Assembly (NCBI RefSeq): GCF_900114535.1
Contig: NZ_FOTK01000027.1
Location: 23,227 to 87,226, forward strand
DNA: 64,000 nt
DNA from: Methylobacterium pseudosasicola
GTDB lineage: Bacteria; Pseudomonadota; Alphaproteobacteria; Rhizobiales; Beijerinckiaceae
Reading direction: 5' to 3'
Made by a program: the position numbers and the translations under genes. Positions 51,799 to 60,386 of the stretch are shown here, piece by piece. The notes beneath the pieces were generated by a model that ran no database searches, was not told the DNA's origin, and saw only the letters and a list, made by a program, of their open reading frames with translations. Numbering within the stretch: position 1 is the first letter of the stretch; each line of letters begins with the position of its first letter.

Positions 51799-51968
51799 AT
51801 GAGCGGCATCGTGACGGTTCGGCGCGCGCTCCGGCTTTCGGCGCTGTCGCTGGCGATTGCCTGGGCGGCCTTGCCCGCGGCCGCCGCGGACGGGTCGTCG
51901 GCGATACGTCGGAAACGGCTCTCGTGGCCGACGTGGTGAAGCCTCCGGGACAGGCTCGGAGCGATTGA
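51799..51968 (+). pseudogene. frameshifted small exported protein
   Basis: ATG 51799 opens a good signal peptide (LRLSALSLAIAWAALPAAAA) that runs into a stop at 51937-51939. A one-base shift near 51895 continues as GDTSETALVADVVKPPGQAR to TGA 51966-51968, which reads like real coding sequence. It looks like a small periplasmic protein or the truncated start of a larger one, inactivated by one indel. A sequencing error is also possible. Confidence 0.4.
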
Positions 51969-52133
51969 GGACGCTTTGGGCACGACCGAAGCGGAGATGG
52001 CCCAAACGGTGCGCTCCCGCCGGGCTCCCGCCCCCTGCCGCCGCCAGAGAGCTCGATCACCCTACGCCGCGGCGGTCAGCTCCAGCACATTGATGGATCC
52101 TTCAGATCCGCTCGCCCTCAGGGAGCCTTAGTC

Positions 52134-53030
52134 ATGACGAAGCAAGCGAATGATGCGGTGGAGGATGAGGCTCGGAATTACACGCGCCGCTGGCTCAATG
52201 CGGGTGACGTTTCCTTCGCCATTCTGCGGGACGGGACCCGGATACGCTATGTCCGGGCCGGCGAAGGGCCGGATCTCGTCTTGACGCACACCGTGCGCAC
52301 GCAGCTCGATATCTTCCAGTTCGTGATTCCCCTGCTGTCGCGGCATTTCACCGTCTATGCGCTCGACCTACCGGGTTTTGGTTGGTCGGACCTCCTGCCG
52401 GAGCGCCCAAAGGACGAGCCGACACTCCGGGCGCAGCTCAAGGAATTCCTGCAGGTCCTGGGCATCCGACGCCCGATCCTGGCCGGCGAATCGATTGGCG
52501 CCACGCTCTCCCTCTCGCTGGCGGCGGAACTCGGTGACGGCGTGGATCGCGTCGTGGCCTTCAACACCTACGACTATCTGCCCGGTCTGGAGCGGGCCAA
52601 CCTTCTCGCGTCGATCATCATCAAGAGCGTGCGCGCGCCCCTCATCGGTCCGATCTTCGCGTCAACGGAGAACCGGTCGATCACCGGCGGCATCATCAGA
52701 GGCGGCTTCCACGACCCGAAGAAGCTCCCCGACGACCTGCTCGATGAGATCTCGCGGGTGGGCATGCGCCGCGATTACGGGAAGGGTATGCGGCGCCTTC
52801 TCAAGGCGCTTCCCAGTTTCGTCGCAGCCCGCCAGCGATACAGCAAGATCATAGCTCCCGTGACGCTCGTCTGGGGCGAAAATGACTGGTCGTCCAAAGA
52901 AGATCGGGCTGGCGTCGAACGCAGCGCGCCCGATCCGAAGGTCATCACCCTTGCGAAGACCGGCCATTTCAGCGCACTGGAGCGCCCTCAGGACTGGGCG
53001 AGCATCATCGTCTCCGCGGCAAAGACTTGA
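52134..53030 (+). CDS. alpha/beta hydrolase
   Basis: 298 residues from ATG 52134 (AGGGAGCC upstream). Alpha/beta-hydrolase fold with nucleophile elbow AGESIGAT (Ser about 123), acid in WGENDW and His in KTGHFSALE. LPGFGWSDLLPE is the typical segment after strand 4. Substrate unknown; esterase or epoxide/haloalkane-type members share this pattern. It may be under the second TetR operator at 51693. Confidence 0.85.
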   Translation: MTKQANDAVEDEARNYTRRWLNAGDVSFAILRDGTRIRYVRAGEGPDLVLTHTVRTQLDIFQFVIPLLSRHFTVYALDLPGFGWSDLLPERPKDEPTLRAQLKEFLQVLGIRRPILAGESIGATLSLSLAAELGDGVDRVVAFNTYDYLPGLERANLLASIIIKSVRAPLIGPIFASTENRSITGGIIRGGFHDPKKLPDDLLDEISRVGMRRDYGKGMRRLLKALPSFVAARQRYSKIIAPVTLVWGENDWSSKEDRAGVERSAPDPKVITLAKTGHFSALERPQDWASIIVSAAKT

Positions 53031-53146
53031 GCGTCGCAAGCTTCGGTATGTTCAATACTCCCTTCGTCTCGCGCGTCCCCCGATACGGGTGGACATCGGA
53101 TGCCGCGCTGGTGAGGCAACATCCTGTCGATACCAGTGGCCGACCC

Positions 53147-53818
53147 GTGCGCCCTGAAGCCTTGAGCGGGCGGCCGTGTTCCGAACCGCTACCAAGACGT
53201 TCGCGGCTCCCTCGGGCGGCCAACAATCTGTCGCGTCGAACCCTATTGTTCGGCAGTGGCGTATTCATGCTTGCCGGCAACACCGCTCGCGGCGCCGGAT
53301 CTTCTCCTGGAGGCGTAGGAGACCCGATGACGAACCCTGAGATATCGTCCGTTCCCGTCACGACCGAGCACGTCACGATCCGCTCCGCGAAGCCGTTCGA
53401 GGCGGTGAGGACGGCTCTGGAGGCCGCGCTGCCCAAGCTTGACAATGCCTACGTTCAGCTTCTGGCGTCCGGGAAGGTGGAGGCGGCCCGCGATCTTTTG
53501 GGGAGGCAGGCCCCCCTCTCGATCTTCGGCACGCGGAATCATGGTCAATTGCTGCAGATCGCCGGACTGCAGCGCCGGGCGATCCAGTATGACATCGGCA
53601 ACCCGCTCACGGCCTCGATGATGACGCGACATGTCCTCTCGTCCGCGCTCTACGCCCCGATCAGGGTGCTTCTGAGCGAGGATCAGGACGGACGCGCCGC
53701 CTTCGAGTACGATCGGCCGAGGGCCAGTTTCGGTCAGTTCGGCGACAAGGACGTCGACGCGGTGGCAGGCGAACTCGACGGACGCTTGCAGGAGGTGCTG
53801 GTGGCTGCGGCCACCTGA
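53147..53818 (+). CDS. DUF302 protein with probable Tat signal
   Basis: The domain part (from residue about 60) is DUF302-like: VRTALEAALPKLDNAYVQLL, LSIFGTRNHGQLLQI and LYAPIRVLL. Upstream in frame is a twin-arginine signal, NLSRRTLLFGSGVFMLAG, so the start must lie before 53216; GTG 53147 was chosen but 53111 or TTG 53027 are possible. An internal ATG at 53327 has a strong ribosome-binding site (GTAGGAG) and could give a shorter cytoplasmic form of 163 residues. The function of DUF302 is unclear; members bind small ligands. Confidence 0.65.
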   Translation: MRPEALSGRPCSEPLPRRSRLPRAANNLSRRTLLFGSGVFMLAGNTARGAGSSPGGVGDPMTNPEISSVPVTTEHVTIRSAKPFEAVRTALEAALPKLDNAYVQLLASGKVEAARDLLGRQAPLSIFGTRNHGQLLQIAGLQRRAIQYDIGNPLTASMMTRHVLSSALYAPIRVLLSEDQDGRAAFEYDRPRASFGQFGDKDVDAVAGELDGRLQEVLVAAAT

Positions 53819-54344
53819 GGCGTGAAGCGTTCGGGGCGTGTGATCGGGCTGCTCGAAGATCCCGGACGGTTCCGGCACGCGGACGCCGGTGGCCATTCGT
53901 GACGCGCTCCGGCGCCGGCAGGCGTGATCTGTCCGCGTCCCTGGCCTATCGAGCGGGTCTTCGGTGATGGCCCTCGTGGCGATCATGACTCAAGAGCTCT
54001 CGCCAGCCGGGGGCCGAGGGTGTCGAGCGCCACGTTGATGGTGCGCTTGTAGCGAGCGGCTGCGCGGACGAACGCGCTCTCGGTTCTTCAGGAGCCACAG
54101 CGTATCACGCCGTAGCTCGGATCGTCGCCTGCACGCCATGCCGATCCGTCGCTCGGCACCATCATGGGTTTCGTGCCAGCTGATGCCGCGAGGCTCCCGC
54201 TTCAGCCGGCACCCACAACCCATTCACGCAGATCGAGGGACAAGGCTGAGGACAGCAGCGCTCGCCTTCACCAACCAACCCTCGAGCCAGACATCCCTTT
54301 CACGACGTTCGGATGTCGCTCTGAGAGCCATCTGCCTAACAAAG
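53819..54344. other. gene-poor stretch with coding remnant
   Basis: About 525 bases. On the minus strand a remnant ending at 53983 reads FVRAAARYKRTINVALDTLG (about 53983-54080), with an upstream part in another frame (DTLWLLKNRE), so it is a frameshifted end of a lost gene that I cannot name. The rest has no coding signal. The urt promoter follows. Confidence 0.4.
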
Positions 54345-54360
54345 TGGCACATAGATTGCT
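54345..54360 (+). promoter_or_regulatory. sigma-54 promoter of urtABCDE
   Basis: TGGCAC-ATAGA-TTGCT is a perfect match to the sigma-54 consensus, with GG and GC 10 bases apart. The start would be near 54371, 25 bases before the urtA ATG. It implies NtrC-type activation under nitrogen limitation. Confidence 0.85.
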
Positions 54361-54395
54361 AGCTTGAGCGCAGCCAGACTCAGGAGGGGACGATC

Positions 54396-55694
54396 ATGAA
54401 AAATGCGCTTTGGAGAGGCTGCTCCGCGGCCGTGCTCGCGGGCGGTATGGCTCTGTCCGTGCTCGGCGCAGGCGCGGTTCGCGCGGAGGAGACGATCAAA
54501 GTCGGTATCCTCCACTCGCTGTCGGGCACGATGGCGATTTCGGAGACCACTCTCAAGGACGTGATGCTGATGCTCATCGCCGAGCAGAACGCAAAAGGTG
54601 GCGTGCTCGGCAAGAAACTGGAGCCGGTGGTCGTCGATCCCGCCTCGAACTGGCCGCTCTTCGCCGAGAAGGCTCGCGAACTGATCTCGAAGGACAAGGT
54701 CGCGGCCGTGTTCGGCTGCTGGACCAGCGTATCGCGCAAGTCCGTGCTGCCCGTGTTCAAGGAACTCGACAACGTCCTGTTCTATCCGGTTCAGTACGAG
54801 GGCGAGGAGAGCGAGCGCAACGTGTTCTACACCGGCGCCGCGCCGAACCAGCAGGCGATTCCGGCCGTCGACTACCTGATGTCGAAGGATGGCGGCGAGG
54901 CCAAGCGCTGGGTGCTGGAGGGGACGGACTACGTCTACCCCCGCACCACCAACAAGATCCTCGAAGCCTACCTCAAGTCCAAGGGCGTCGCGTCCGAGGA
55001 CATCATGATCAATTACACCCCGTTCGGCTTCTCGGATTGGCAGACCGAGGTCTCGAAGATCAAGGCCTTCGGCTCGGCCGGCAAGAAGACGGCCGTGGTC
55101 TCGACCATCAACGGCGATGCCAACGTGCCGTTCTACAAGGAACTCGGCAACCAGGGCATCAAGGCGACCGACATCCCCGTCATGGCCTTCTCGGTCGGCG
55201 AGGAGGAACTGGCCGGCATCGACGCCAAGCCGCTCGTCGGGCACCAGGCCGCGTGGAACTACTTCGAATCGATCAAGACGCCGGAGAACGAGGCGTTCAT
55301 CAAGCAATGGCAGGCGTATCGCAAGAACCCCAAGGCGGTGACTAACGATCCCATGGAGGCCCACTACATCGGCTTCAACATGTGGGTGAAGGCTGTGGAG
55401 AAGGCCGGATCGACCGATCCCGAGAAGGTGATCGCCGCGCTGCCGGGTATCGAGCAGAAGAACCTCACCGGCGGCACCGCCAAGATGCTTCCGAACCACC
55501 ACATCACCAAGCCGGTCTTCATCGGCGAGATCGAGGCGAGCGGCCAATTCGACGTGGTGAACAAGACCGAGGGTCTAATTCCCGGTGAGGCGTGGTCGAA
55601 GCAGCTTGAGGGCTCGAAAGACCTCGAGGCCGACTGGGTCACGCTCAAGTGCGGCAACTACAACACCAAGACCAAGAAGTGCGGCGGCGCTTAG
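54396..55694 (+). CDS. urtA: urea ABC transporter, substrate-binding protein
   Basis: 432 residues from ATG 54396 (AGGAGGGG upstream). The signal peptide ends AVRA. The mature start EETIKVGILHSLSGTMAISE and the segments FGCWTSVSRKSVLPVFKEL and FYPVQYEGEESERN identify UrtA rather than a branched-chain amino acid or amide binder. It binds urea in the periplasm and delivers it to UrtBC. It is first in the operon, separated from urtB by a hairpin that may raise its level. Confidence 0.95.
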   Translation: MKNALWRGCSAAVLAGGMALSVLGAGAVRAEETIKVGILHSLSGTMAISETTLKDVMLMLIAEQNAKGGVLGKKLEPVVVDPASNWPLFAEKARELISKDKVAAVFGCWTSVSRKSVLPVFKELDNVLFYPVQYEGEESERNVFYTGAAPNQQAIPAVDYLMSKDGGEAKRWVLEGTDYVYPRTTNKILEAYLKSKGVASEDIMINYTPFGFSDWQTEVSKIKAFGSAGKKTAVVSTINGDANVPFYKELGNQGIKATDIPVMAFSVGEEELAGIDAKPLVGHQAAWNYFESIKTPENEAFIKQWQAYRKNPKAVTNDPMEAHYIGFNMWVKAVEKAGSTDPEKVIAALPGIEQKNLTGGTAKMLPNHHITKPVFIGEIEASGQFDVVNKTEGLIPGEAWSKQLEGSKDLEADWVTLKCGNYNTKTKKCGGA

Positions 55695-55704
55695 TCTGAC
55701 CCTC

Positions 55705-55728
55705 CCTCTCCCCGATCGTGGGGAGAGG
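55705..55728 (+). terminator. hairpin between urtA and urtB
   Basis: CCTCTCCCC (55705-55713) pairs with 55720-55728 around GATCGT. There is no U-run. Stems of this kind after binding-protein genes usually partly terminate or protect the upstream message. Confidence 0.55.
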
Positions 55729-55757
55729 ATCCCACCGCTCTCATTCGACAGGGCCGC

Positions 55758-57332
55758 ATGACCCGCTTCCTCGCGCTGCTCCTGTTGCTGATCGCGGCCC
55801 CCGCCTGTGCGCAGGCGCCCAGCCCTTATGAAAAGTTCGCCAGCGACAATTATTCCGACATCGATGCCGGCGTCGCGGGTCTCGCCGCCAGCGGAGACCC
55901 GCGGGCCGGCGACATCCTCGCCGCCCTCTCCGACGGCCGTTTATTCTATCGCCCAGCGGACAAAACGCTGTTCATCAAGCAGGGCCCGGCGCTCTCCGAC
56001 GCACGCACCGGGGCGCCGGCGCCCGCCGACGACGGGCTCAAGCTGGTGCGAGCCAACACCCGGATCCGCCGGGCGATCGAGGCGGCGCAGGGCCAGCTCA
56101 ACCTCGCAAGCCCCAATGCGGGCAGGCGCCGCGAGGCGGCGGATGCCGTATTCAAGGCCCGTGACGTGGCAGCCCTCCCTGCTCTCGACGCGGCGCTGGC
56201 CCGCGAGACGGACGCCTCCGTCAAGCGGACGCTGACCGAGGCGCGGGCCGCGGTGCTGCTCGTCAAGCCCGGCACCTCCGAAGGCGACCGTCTCTCAGCT
56301 ATTCCTCCGATCCAGGCGCGCGGCGACGGTGACGCGATGGGTGCCTTGCGCGGTCTCTCCGCCGATCCAAGCGAGGCGGTGCGGGCGGCCGCGGCCAAGG
56401 GCATCGCGGCGATCGAGACCAAACTTGCGCTCCTCAACGCCGCGCAGAATGTCTGGTACGGCGTGTCGCTCGGCTCGGTGCTGCTCCTCGCCGCGATAGG
56501 GCTGGCCATCACCTTCGGCGTGATGGGCGTGATCAACATGGCCCACGGCGAGATGGTTATGCTCGGGGCCTACACGACCTTCCTCGTGCAGGAACTGATC
56601 CGCGCCAAGGCACCCGGCCTGTTCGGCTGGTCGCTCGCCATCAGCATCCCCTGCGCCTTCGTCGTGGCCGGCGCGGTGGGCGTTCTCATCGAGCGCTTCA
56701 TCATCCGCTTCCTCTACGGCCGCCCCCTGGAGACGCTCCTCGCCACCTTCGGCGTCAGCCTCGCCCTGCAGCAGACGGTGCGCTCGATCTTCGGGCCGAC
56801 CAACCGTGAGGTCGGGGCGCCTGCCTTCATGAGCGGTGCCTTCGATCTCTTCGGATTGTCCGTCACCCTCGGGCGGATGTGGATCGTCGCCTTCTCGATC
56901 GCGGTGTTCTTCGGCCTGATGTTCGTCTTGCGAAAGACCTCGTTTGGGCTGAAGACCCGGGCGGTCACCCAGAACCGGCGCATGGCCGCGGCGATGGGCA
57001 TCCGCACGCCCTACGTCGACGCGATGACCTTCGGGCTCGGCTCTGGGATCGCCGGCATCGCCGGGGTGGCCCTGTCGCAGATCGACAACGTCTCGCCCAA
57101 TCTCGGTCAGAGCTACATCATCGACTCGTTCCTCGTCGTGGTGTTCGGAGGTGTCGGCAGCCTCTGGGGCACCCTGGTCGCGGCGTTGACCCTCGGCGTC
57201 GCGAACAAGCTCGCGGAGCCGTATTTCGGCGCTGTGCTGGCAAAGATCGGGATGCTCGTCTTCATCATCCTGTTCATACAGAAGCGCCCACGCGGGCTCT
57301 TTGCCCTGAAGGGCCGGGCGGTGGAGTCGTAG
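55758..57332 (+). CDS. urtB: urea ABC transporter, permease
   Basis: 524 residues. A signal peptide (LLLLLIAAPACA) and a ~200-residue periplasmic helical extension precede eight or so membrane helices beginning at about residue 230 (VSLGSVLLLAAIGLAITFGV). Core motifs are NMAHGEMVMLGAYTTFL and DNVSPNLGQSYIIDSF. The extension is normal for UrtB and separates it from LivH. It pairs with UrtC. Confidence 0.94.
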   Translation: MTRFLALLLLLIAAPACAQAPSPYEKFASDNYSDIDAGVAGLAASGDPRAGDILAALSDGRLFYRPADKTLFIKQGPALSDARTGAPAPADDGLKLVRANTRIRRAIEAAQGQLNLASPNAGRRREAADAVFKARDVAALPALDAALARETDASVKRTLTEARAAVLLVKPGTSEGDRLSAIPPIQARGDGDAMGALRGLSADPSEAVRAAAAKGIAAIETKLALLNAAQNVWYGVSLGSVLLLAAIGLAITFGVMGVINMAHGEMVMLGAYTTFLVQELIRAKAPGLFGWSLAISIPCAFVVAGAVGVLIERFIIRFLYGRPLETLLATFGVSLALQQTVRSIFGPTNREVGAPAFMSGAFDLFGLSVTLGRMWIVAFSIAVFFGLMFVLRKTSFGLKTRAVTQNRRMAAAMGIRTPYVDAMTFGLGSGIAGIAGVALSQIDNVSPNLGQSYIIDSFLVVVFGGVGSLWGTLVAALTLGVANKLAEPYFGAVLAKIGMLVFIILFIQKRPRGLFALKGRAVES

Positions 57333-57333
57333 G

Positions 57334-58485
57334 ATGGCACGCACCCGCCTGATCGATCCGAAGGGCTGGATCTTCCTGGCCGCGCTGGCCGCGATTTGCG
57401 TGATCGTCCCGCTGCTGAATCTCGGCTTCCCGCCGGGCTCCGCGTTGCACCTGCCGACCTACCTGGTTTCGCTGTTCGGCAAGTACCTCGCCTTCGCGCT
57501 GCTCGCCCTGGCCCTCGACCTCGTCTGGGGCTTCTGCGGCATCCTCTCGCTCGGGCACGGTGCGTTCTTTGCGCTCGGCGGCTACGCGATGGGCATGTAC
57601 CTGATGCGCCAGATTGGTTCGCGCGGCGTCTACGGCAATCCGATACTGCCCGACTTCATGGTGTTCCTGAACTACAAAGACCTGCCGTGGTACTGGCTCG
57701 GCTTCGACCATTTCGCCTTCGCCGCCTTGATGGTGCTGGCCGTGCCGGGTCTTCTTGGATTCGTGTTCGGCTGGCTGGCTTTCCGCTCGCGGGTGACTGG
57801 CGTCTACCTCTCGATCATCACCCAGGCGTTGACCTACGCGCTGATGCTCGCCTTCTTCCGCAACGACATGGGGCTCGGGGGCAACAACGGGCTGACCGAC
57901 TTCAAGGATCTGCTGGGCTTCAACGTTCAGGCTCAGGGCTTCCGCGTCTCGATCTTCGTAGCGACTGGGGTCGCGCTGGCGATCGGCTACCTGATCGCGC
58001 GCTTCATGACCGTCTCGGCCTACGGCAAGATCCTGATCGCGGTGCGGGATGCGGAATCACGCACCCGTTTCCTCGGCTACCGGCCGGAGCACTTCAAGAC
58101 TCTGGCCTTCACCATCTCAGCGATGATGGCTGGCGTCGCCGGCGCGCTCTACGTGCCCCAGGTCGGAATCATCAACCCTGGGGAGTTCGCTCCGACCAAC
58201 TCGATCGAGGCGGTCATTTGGGTGGCGGTTGGCGGGCGCGGCACCCTGGTTGGGGCGGCACTCGGTGCCGTCGTCGTCAACTACGCCAAGACGGTGCTCA
58301 CGGGCGTGATGCCCGATGCCTGGCTGTTCGCACTCGGCGCCCTGTTCGTTGTCGTGACCCTGTTCCTGCCGCGCGGCATCGTCGGCACCGCGATGGAGAA
58401 GTTCGGCGGTCGCCGCGCCGCAGCCACGTTGCCGCCTGAGCCCGAGATCCCGCCGCAGCTCGCCGAGGAGGGGCAAGGCTCGTGA
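57334..58485 (+). CDS. urtC: urea ABC transporter, permease
   Basis: 383 residues, starting one base after the urtB stop. LivM-like permease with about nine membrane helices. Motifs GFCGILSLGHGAFFALGGY, YLSIITQALTYALML and NNGLTDFKDLLGF are typical of UrtC. The C-terminal tail is cytoplasmic and Pro/Glu-rich. Confidence 0.94.
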   Translation: MARTRLIDPKGWIFLAALAAICVIVPLLNLGFPPGSALHLPTYLVSLFGKYLAFALLALALDLVWGFCGILSLGHGAFFALGGYAMGMYLMRQIGSRGVYGNPILPDFMVFLNYKDLPWYWLGFDHFAFAALMVLAVPGLLGFVFGWLAFRSRVTGVYLSIITQALTYALMLAFFRNDMGLGGNNGLTDFKDLLGFNVQAQGFRVSIFVATGVALAIGYLIARFMTVSAYGKILIAVRDAESRTRFLGYRPEHFKTLAFTISAMMAGVAGALYVPQVGIINPGEFAPTNSIEAVIWVAVGGRGTLVGAALGAVVVNYAKTVLTGVMPDAWLFALGALFVVVTLFLPRGIVGTAMEKFGGRRAAATLPPEPEIPPQLAEEGQGS

Positions 58486-59294
58486 GCATGGCCGAAACCC
58501 TTCCGCCCGTGACGCAACAGGGCCTCGAACTGGGGCCTGCCAATCGCAAGAAAACGACGGGGGCGTTGCTGTATCTCGATGACCTCAAGGTCACGTTCGA
58601 CGGCTACCGGGCGCTCCGCGGTCTGTCGCTGTCGCTCGATCGGAACGAGATGCGGGCGATCATCGGCCCGAATGGGGCCGGCAAGACGACGATGATGGAC
58701 TGTGTCACCGGCAAGACCCGGCCGGACACCGGAACGGCTCTGTTCGACGGAACCCACGACCTCCTCAAGCTCGACGAGCCGGCCATTGCCGATCTCGGCA
58801 TCGGCCGAAAGTTCCAGAAGCCGACGGTGTTCGAGAGCCATACAGTGGCCGATAACATCCTTCTGGCTCTTAAGGGGCCGCGAGCCGGCGTCGCGTCCCT
58901 GTTCGGTTGGCGTAACCGGGTCGAGGCCGAGAGCATCGACGAGATCCTGACCGTCGTCGGGCTGCTGCCTCATCGCATGCGTCCGGCCGCCGACCTGTCG
59001 CATGGACAGAAGCAGTGGCTGGAGATCGGCATGCTGCTCGCCCAGGACCCCAAGCTCCTCCTCGTCGACGAACCCGTGGCCGGCATGACCGACGCCGAAA
59101 CCGAGGCGACCGCGATCCTGCTCCGCACCATCGCCAAGGATCACGCCGTCGTGGTGGTAGAGCACGACATGGCTTTCGTCCGGGCGCTCGGATGCCGCGT
59201 GACCTGCCTGCACGAGGGTGCGGTCCTGGCCGAGGGATCGATCGATTCCGTATCCGCGGATCCGCGGGTGGTCGAAGTCTACCTGGGACGGTGA
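58482..59294 (+). CDS. urtD: urea ABC transporter, ATP-binding protein
   Basis: 270 residues from GTG 58482 (overlapping the urtC stop; ATG 58488 is also possible). ABC ATPase with Walker A GPNGAGKTT, signature LSHGQKQWLEIG, Walker B LLLVDEPVAGMT and switch His in VVVEHDMAF. LivG-like; SHGQKQWLEIGMLL and FQKPTVFE are marks of UrtD. Confidence 0.94.
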   Translation: MSMAETLPPVTQQGLELGPANRKKTTGALLYLDDLKVTFDGYRALRGLSLSLDRNEMRAIIGPNGAGKTTMMDCVTGKTRPDTGTALFDGTHDLLKLDEPAIADLGIGRKFQKPTVFESHTVADNILLALKGPRAGVASLFGWRNRVEAESIDEILTVVGLLPHRMRPAADLSHGQKQWLEIGMLLAQDPKLLLVDEPVAGMTDAETEATAILLRTIAKDHAVVVVEHDMAFVRALGCRVTCLHEGAVLAEGSIDSVSADPRVVEVYLGR

Positions 59295-59297
59295 CGG

Positions 59298-59993
59298 ATG
59301 CTGAGCGTCGACGGGATCGACCTGTACTACGGCGCGGCGCAGGCCCTGCGCGGGGTCTCGCTCGCCGCCGATCCGGGCAAGGTTACGACCGTGCTCGGAC
59401 GCAACGGCGTGGGCAAGACCTCGCTCTTGCGGGCGATCGTCGGACAGCAGCCGGTGCGCAAGGGTGTGATCCGGCTCGACGGCCGTGAGATCCAGGGGCT
59501 TGCCCCCTACGACCGGGCGCGGGCCGGCATCGCCTTCGTGCCCCAGGGCCGCGAGATCTTTCCGTTGCTTACCGTGAAGGAGAACCTGGAAACCGGCTTC
59601 GCGCCGCTCAAGCGCCGCGACAGGCACGTGCCGGGGGAGATCTACGACCTGTTCCCAGTGCTCAAGGACATGCTGCACCGGCGCGGCGGCGACCTCTCGG
59701 GCGGACAGCAGCAGCAGCTCGCCATTGGCCGGGCCCTGGTGACGCGGCCGAAACTCCTCGTGCTCGACGAGCCGACCGAGGGCATCCAGCCTTCGATCAT
59801 CAAGGACATTGGCCGGGCGATCCTCTATTTGCGCGGCAAAGGTGAGATGGCGATCGTGCTGGTCGAGCAGTACTTCGAGTGGGCGCGCGACCTGTGCGAC
59901 ACCTATGCGGTCATGGATCGTGGGCAGGTGGTCCTATCGGGCTCTCGTTCCGAGATGGTCGAGGCGGACGTGCTGAAGTGGATGTCTGTCTGA
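59298..59993 (+). CDS. urtE: urea ABC transporter, ATP-binding protein
   Basis: 231 residues, three bases after urtD. ABC ATPase with Walker A GRNGVGKTS, signature LSGGQQQQLAIG, Walker B LLVLDEPTEGIQPS and switch His replaced by Gln in VLVEQYFEWA, as in LivF/UrtE. GIDLYYGAAQALRGVSL at the N-terminus fits UrtE. Last gene of the operon. Confidence 0.94.
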   Translation: MLSVDGIDLYYGAAQALRGVSLAADPGKVTTVLGRNGVGKTSLLRAIVGQQPVRKGVIRLDGREIQGLAPYDRARAGIAFVPQGREIFPLLTVKENLETGFAPLKRRDRHVPGEIYDLFPVLKDMLHRRGGDLSGGQQQQLAIGRALVTRPKLLVLDEPTEGIQPSIIKDIGRAILYLRGKGEMAIVLVEQYFEWARDLCDTYAVMDRGQVVLSGSRSEMVEADVLKWMSV

Positions 59994-60386
59994 GAGGCGT
60001 GGTCTGCACAGTCGCGCGTCGGCTTCCGAAGGTGGCGCCGATGGGCAAAGGTGGGACGGGAGACCTATCAGGACCGAGGTGGTCGCTGCCCGAGCGAACT
60101 GGCCGGATGTGCAGTGATCGTCCGCTTTGAAGCAGCGTCCGAGGCTCATCGAATGACGGGAATAAGCGCGATCCCGTCGACCGCTTTGCGCCGATTGTGT
60201 TGAAGAACCGCTTGAGGCGCAGTCTTCGCGTTTTTCAACACAATCTACTCATTGCGAGCATTCGAAAGAGAACTCCAAAGCGGACATCGCGGTGGTCCTT
60301 TGCGAAGCGTGATGCCTCGTCGCTTCGAAGCCGGGCCGATAGTCGATCGCCGCGAAATGTCTTCTGCGACCGGCTGCGGCCTCGCT
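59994..60386. other. gene-free stretch with dispersed repeat copy 2
   Basis: About 390 bases between urtE and the convergent DUF808 gene. It holds the repeat copy at 60121-60145 (see 44443). An AT-richer patch lies at 60200-60290. I see no gene. Confidence 0.4.
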
